Positions 63,685-64,000 of a stretch of 64,000 nucleotides of DNA are shown piece after piece. The notes under the pieces are model-generated. The model was given only the letters and a program-made list of their open reading frames with translations. It did no database searches and had not been told where the DNA came from. This DNA is from Oryzias latipes (Eukaryota > Chordata > Actinopteri > Beloniformes > Adrianichthyidae), in contig NC_019879.2 of assembly GCF_002234675.1 (NCBI RefSeq), forward strand, positions 25,105,855 through 25,169,854. The letters are read 5' to 3'. Positions within the stretch are counted from its first letter, which is position 1, and every line of letters begins with the position of its first letter. Position numbers and translations under genes: made by a program.

Positions 63685-64000
63685 CAATAGTAAGTCAATA
63701 CAAACAATAAATAATAACAATCAATAAATAATAAGTCTATTAATAATAATAATAAATATTCAAAAGAAGTCCAAAAGTCAACAATAGATTTACCCTAAAA
63801 GAACAACAATAACAACAACAAAAAAAAAACAATAGATTTATACTGATTCATGTGAATGATCAATTTGTGTAACAAGGATGGTATGGTGTTGGGTTTTAAG
63901 CAAAAAGTCTGGCCTCTTATCTAAATGTGTTTCCACAAATGTTTTGAACATAGCCAGACTGTGTTGCTAGTTGGTTCCACAGTGATCCATCTGGGTTAGC
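63231..64000. mobile_element. Same TIR element, copy 2, cut by the window end
   Basis: CAATGAGTTTTATCACTAGA through CCAGACTGTGTTGCTAGTTG matches 61678-62460. Its right end is outside the window. Confidence 0.8.

Overview
This window is AT-rich vertebrate nuclear DNA, almost certainly from a teleost fish. The evidence is interrupted genes with GT-AG introns of phases 1 and 2, nectin/PVR-like and single-V immunoglobulin-superfamily (IgSF) genes, and a repeat set typical of teleosts: L2/Rex1-type, RTE-type and R4/Rex6-like LINEs, a tRNA-derived SINE with a GATG-type tail, many hAT elements, an ISL2EU-like element, a Crypton relic, and Tc1 and hairpin MITEs. I cannot name the species. No rRNA gene, CRISPR array or bacterial operon is present.

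The host genes lie in two colinear blocks made by a segmental duplication. Block A (about 2.5-32.7 kb) holds the 3' half of a nectin/PVR-like gene on the plus strand (exons 2813-11747), then a single-V IgSF gene on the minus strand (16204-19654), then a second orphan copy of that gene's tail exon (23859-23994) and non-coding unit sequence to about 27.9 kb. Block B (about 40.9-59.2 kb) repeats the order: nectin/PVR-like gene (complete here, 34742-43621), single-V gene (51322-53212), orphan tail exon (55554-55801) and the same unit to about 58.8 kb. Each block therefore pairs one nectin-like gene with one divergent IgV gene on the opposite strand.

The two blocks serve as each other's empty sites and date several insertions. 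Examples are a 4.57 kb hAT with a perfect 8-bp target duplication (27949-32513) that itself holds a 3.09 kb element with ~745-bp terminal inverted repeats, a 1.58 kb ISL2EU-like element with a THAP relic (25770-27353), and a 711-bp foldback element (54638-55348).

By region: 0-1.3 kb LINE tails; 2.8-12 kb nectin-like gene A, whose last intron is packed with a decayed hAT transposase, a palindrome with a hammerhead-like core, a SINE and a 770-bp GGAT array; 12.4-15.8 kb Tc1 and LINE fragments; 16.2-19.7 kb IgV gene A; 20-23 kb LINE endonuclease and a possible LTR-element primer site; 23.3-32.7 kb unit plus nested transposons; 34.7-43.7 kb nectin-like gene B; 45-50.2 kb L2, R4/Rex6-like and hAT elements; 51.3-53.3 kb IgV gene B; 53.8-59 kb unit; 59.3-60.5 kb Crypton relic; 61-64 kb nested hAT and Mutator-like insertions. 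All functional statements rest on motif reading by eye; no database search was run.
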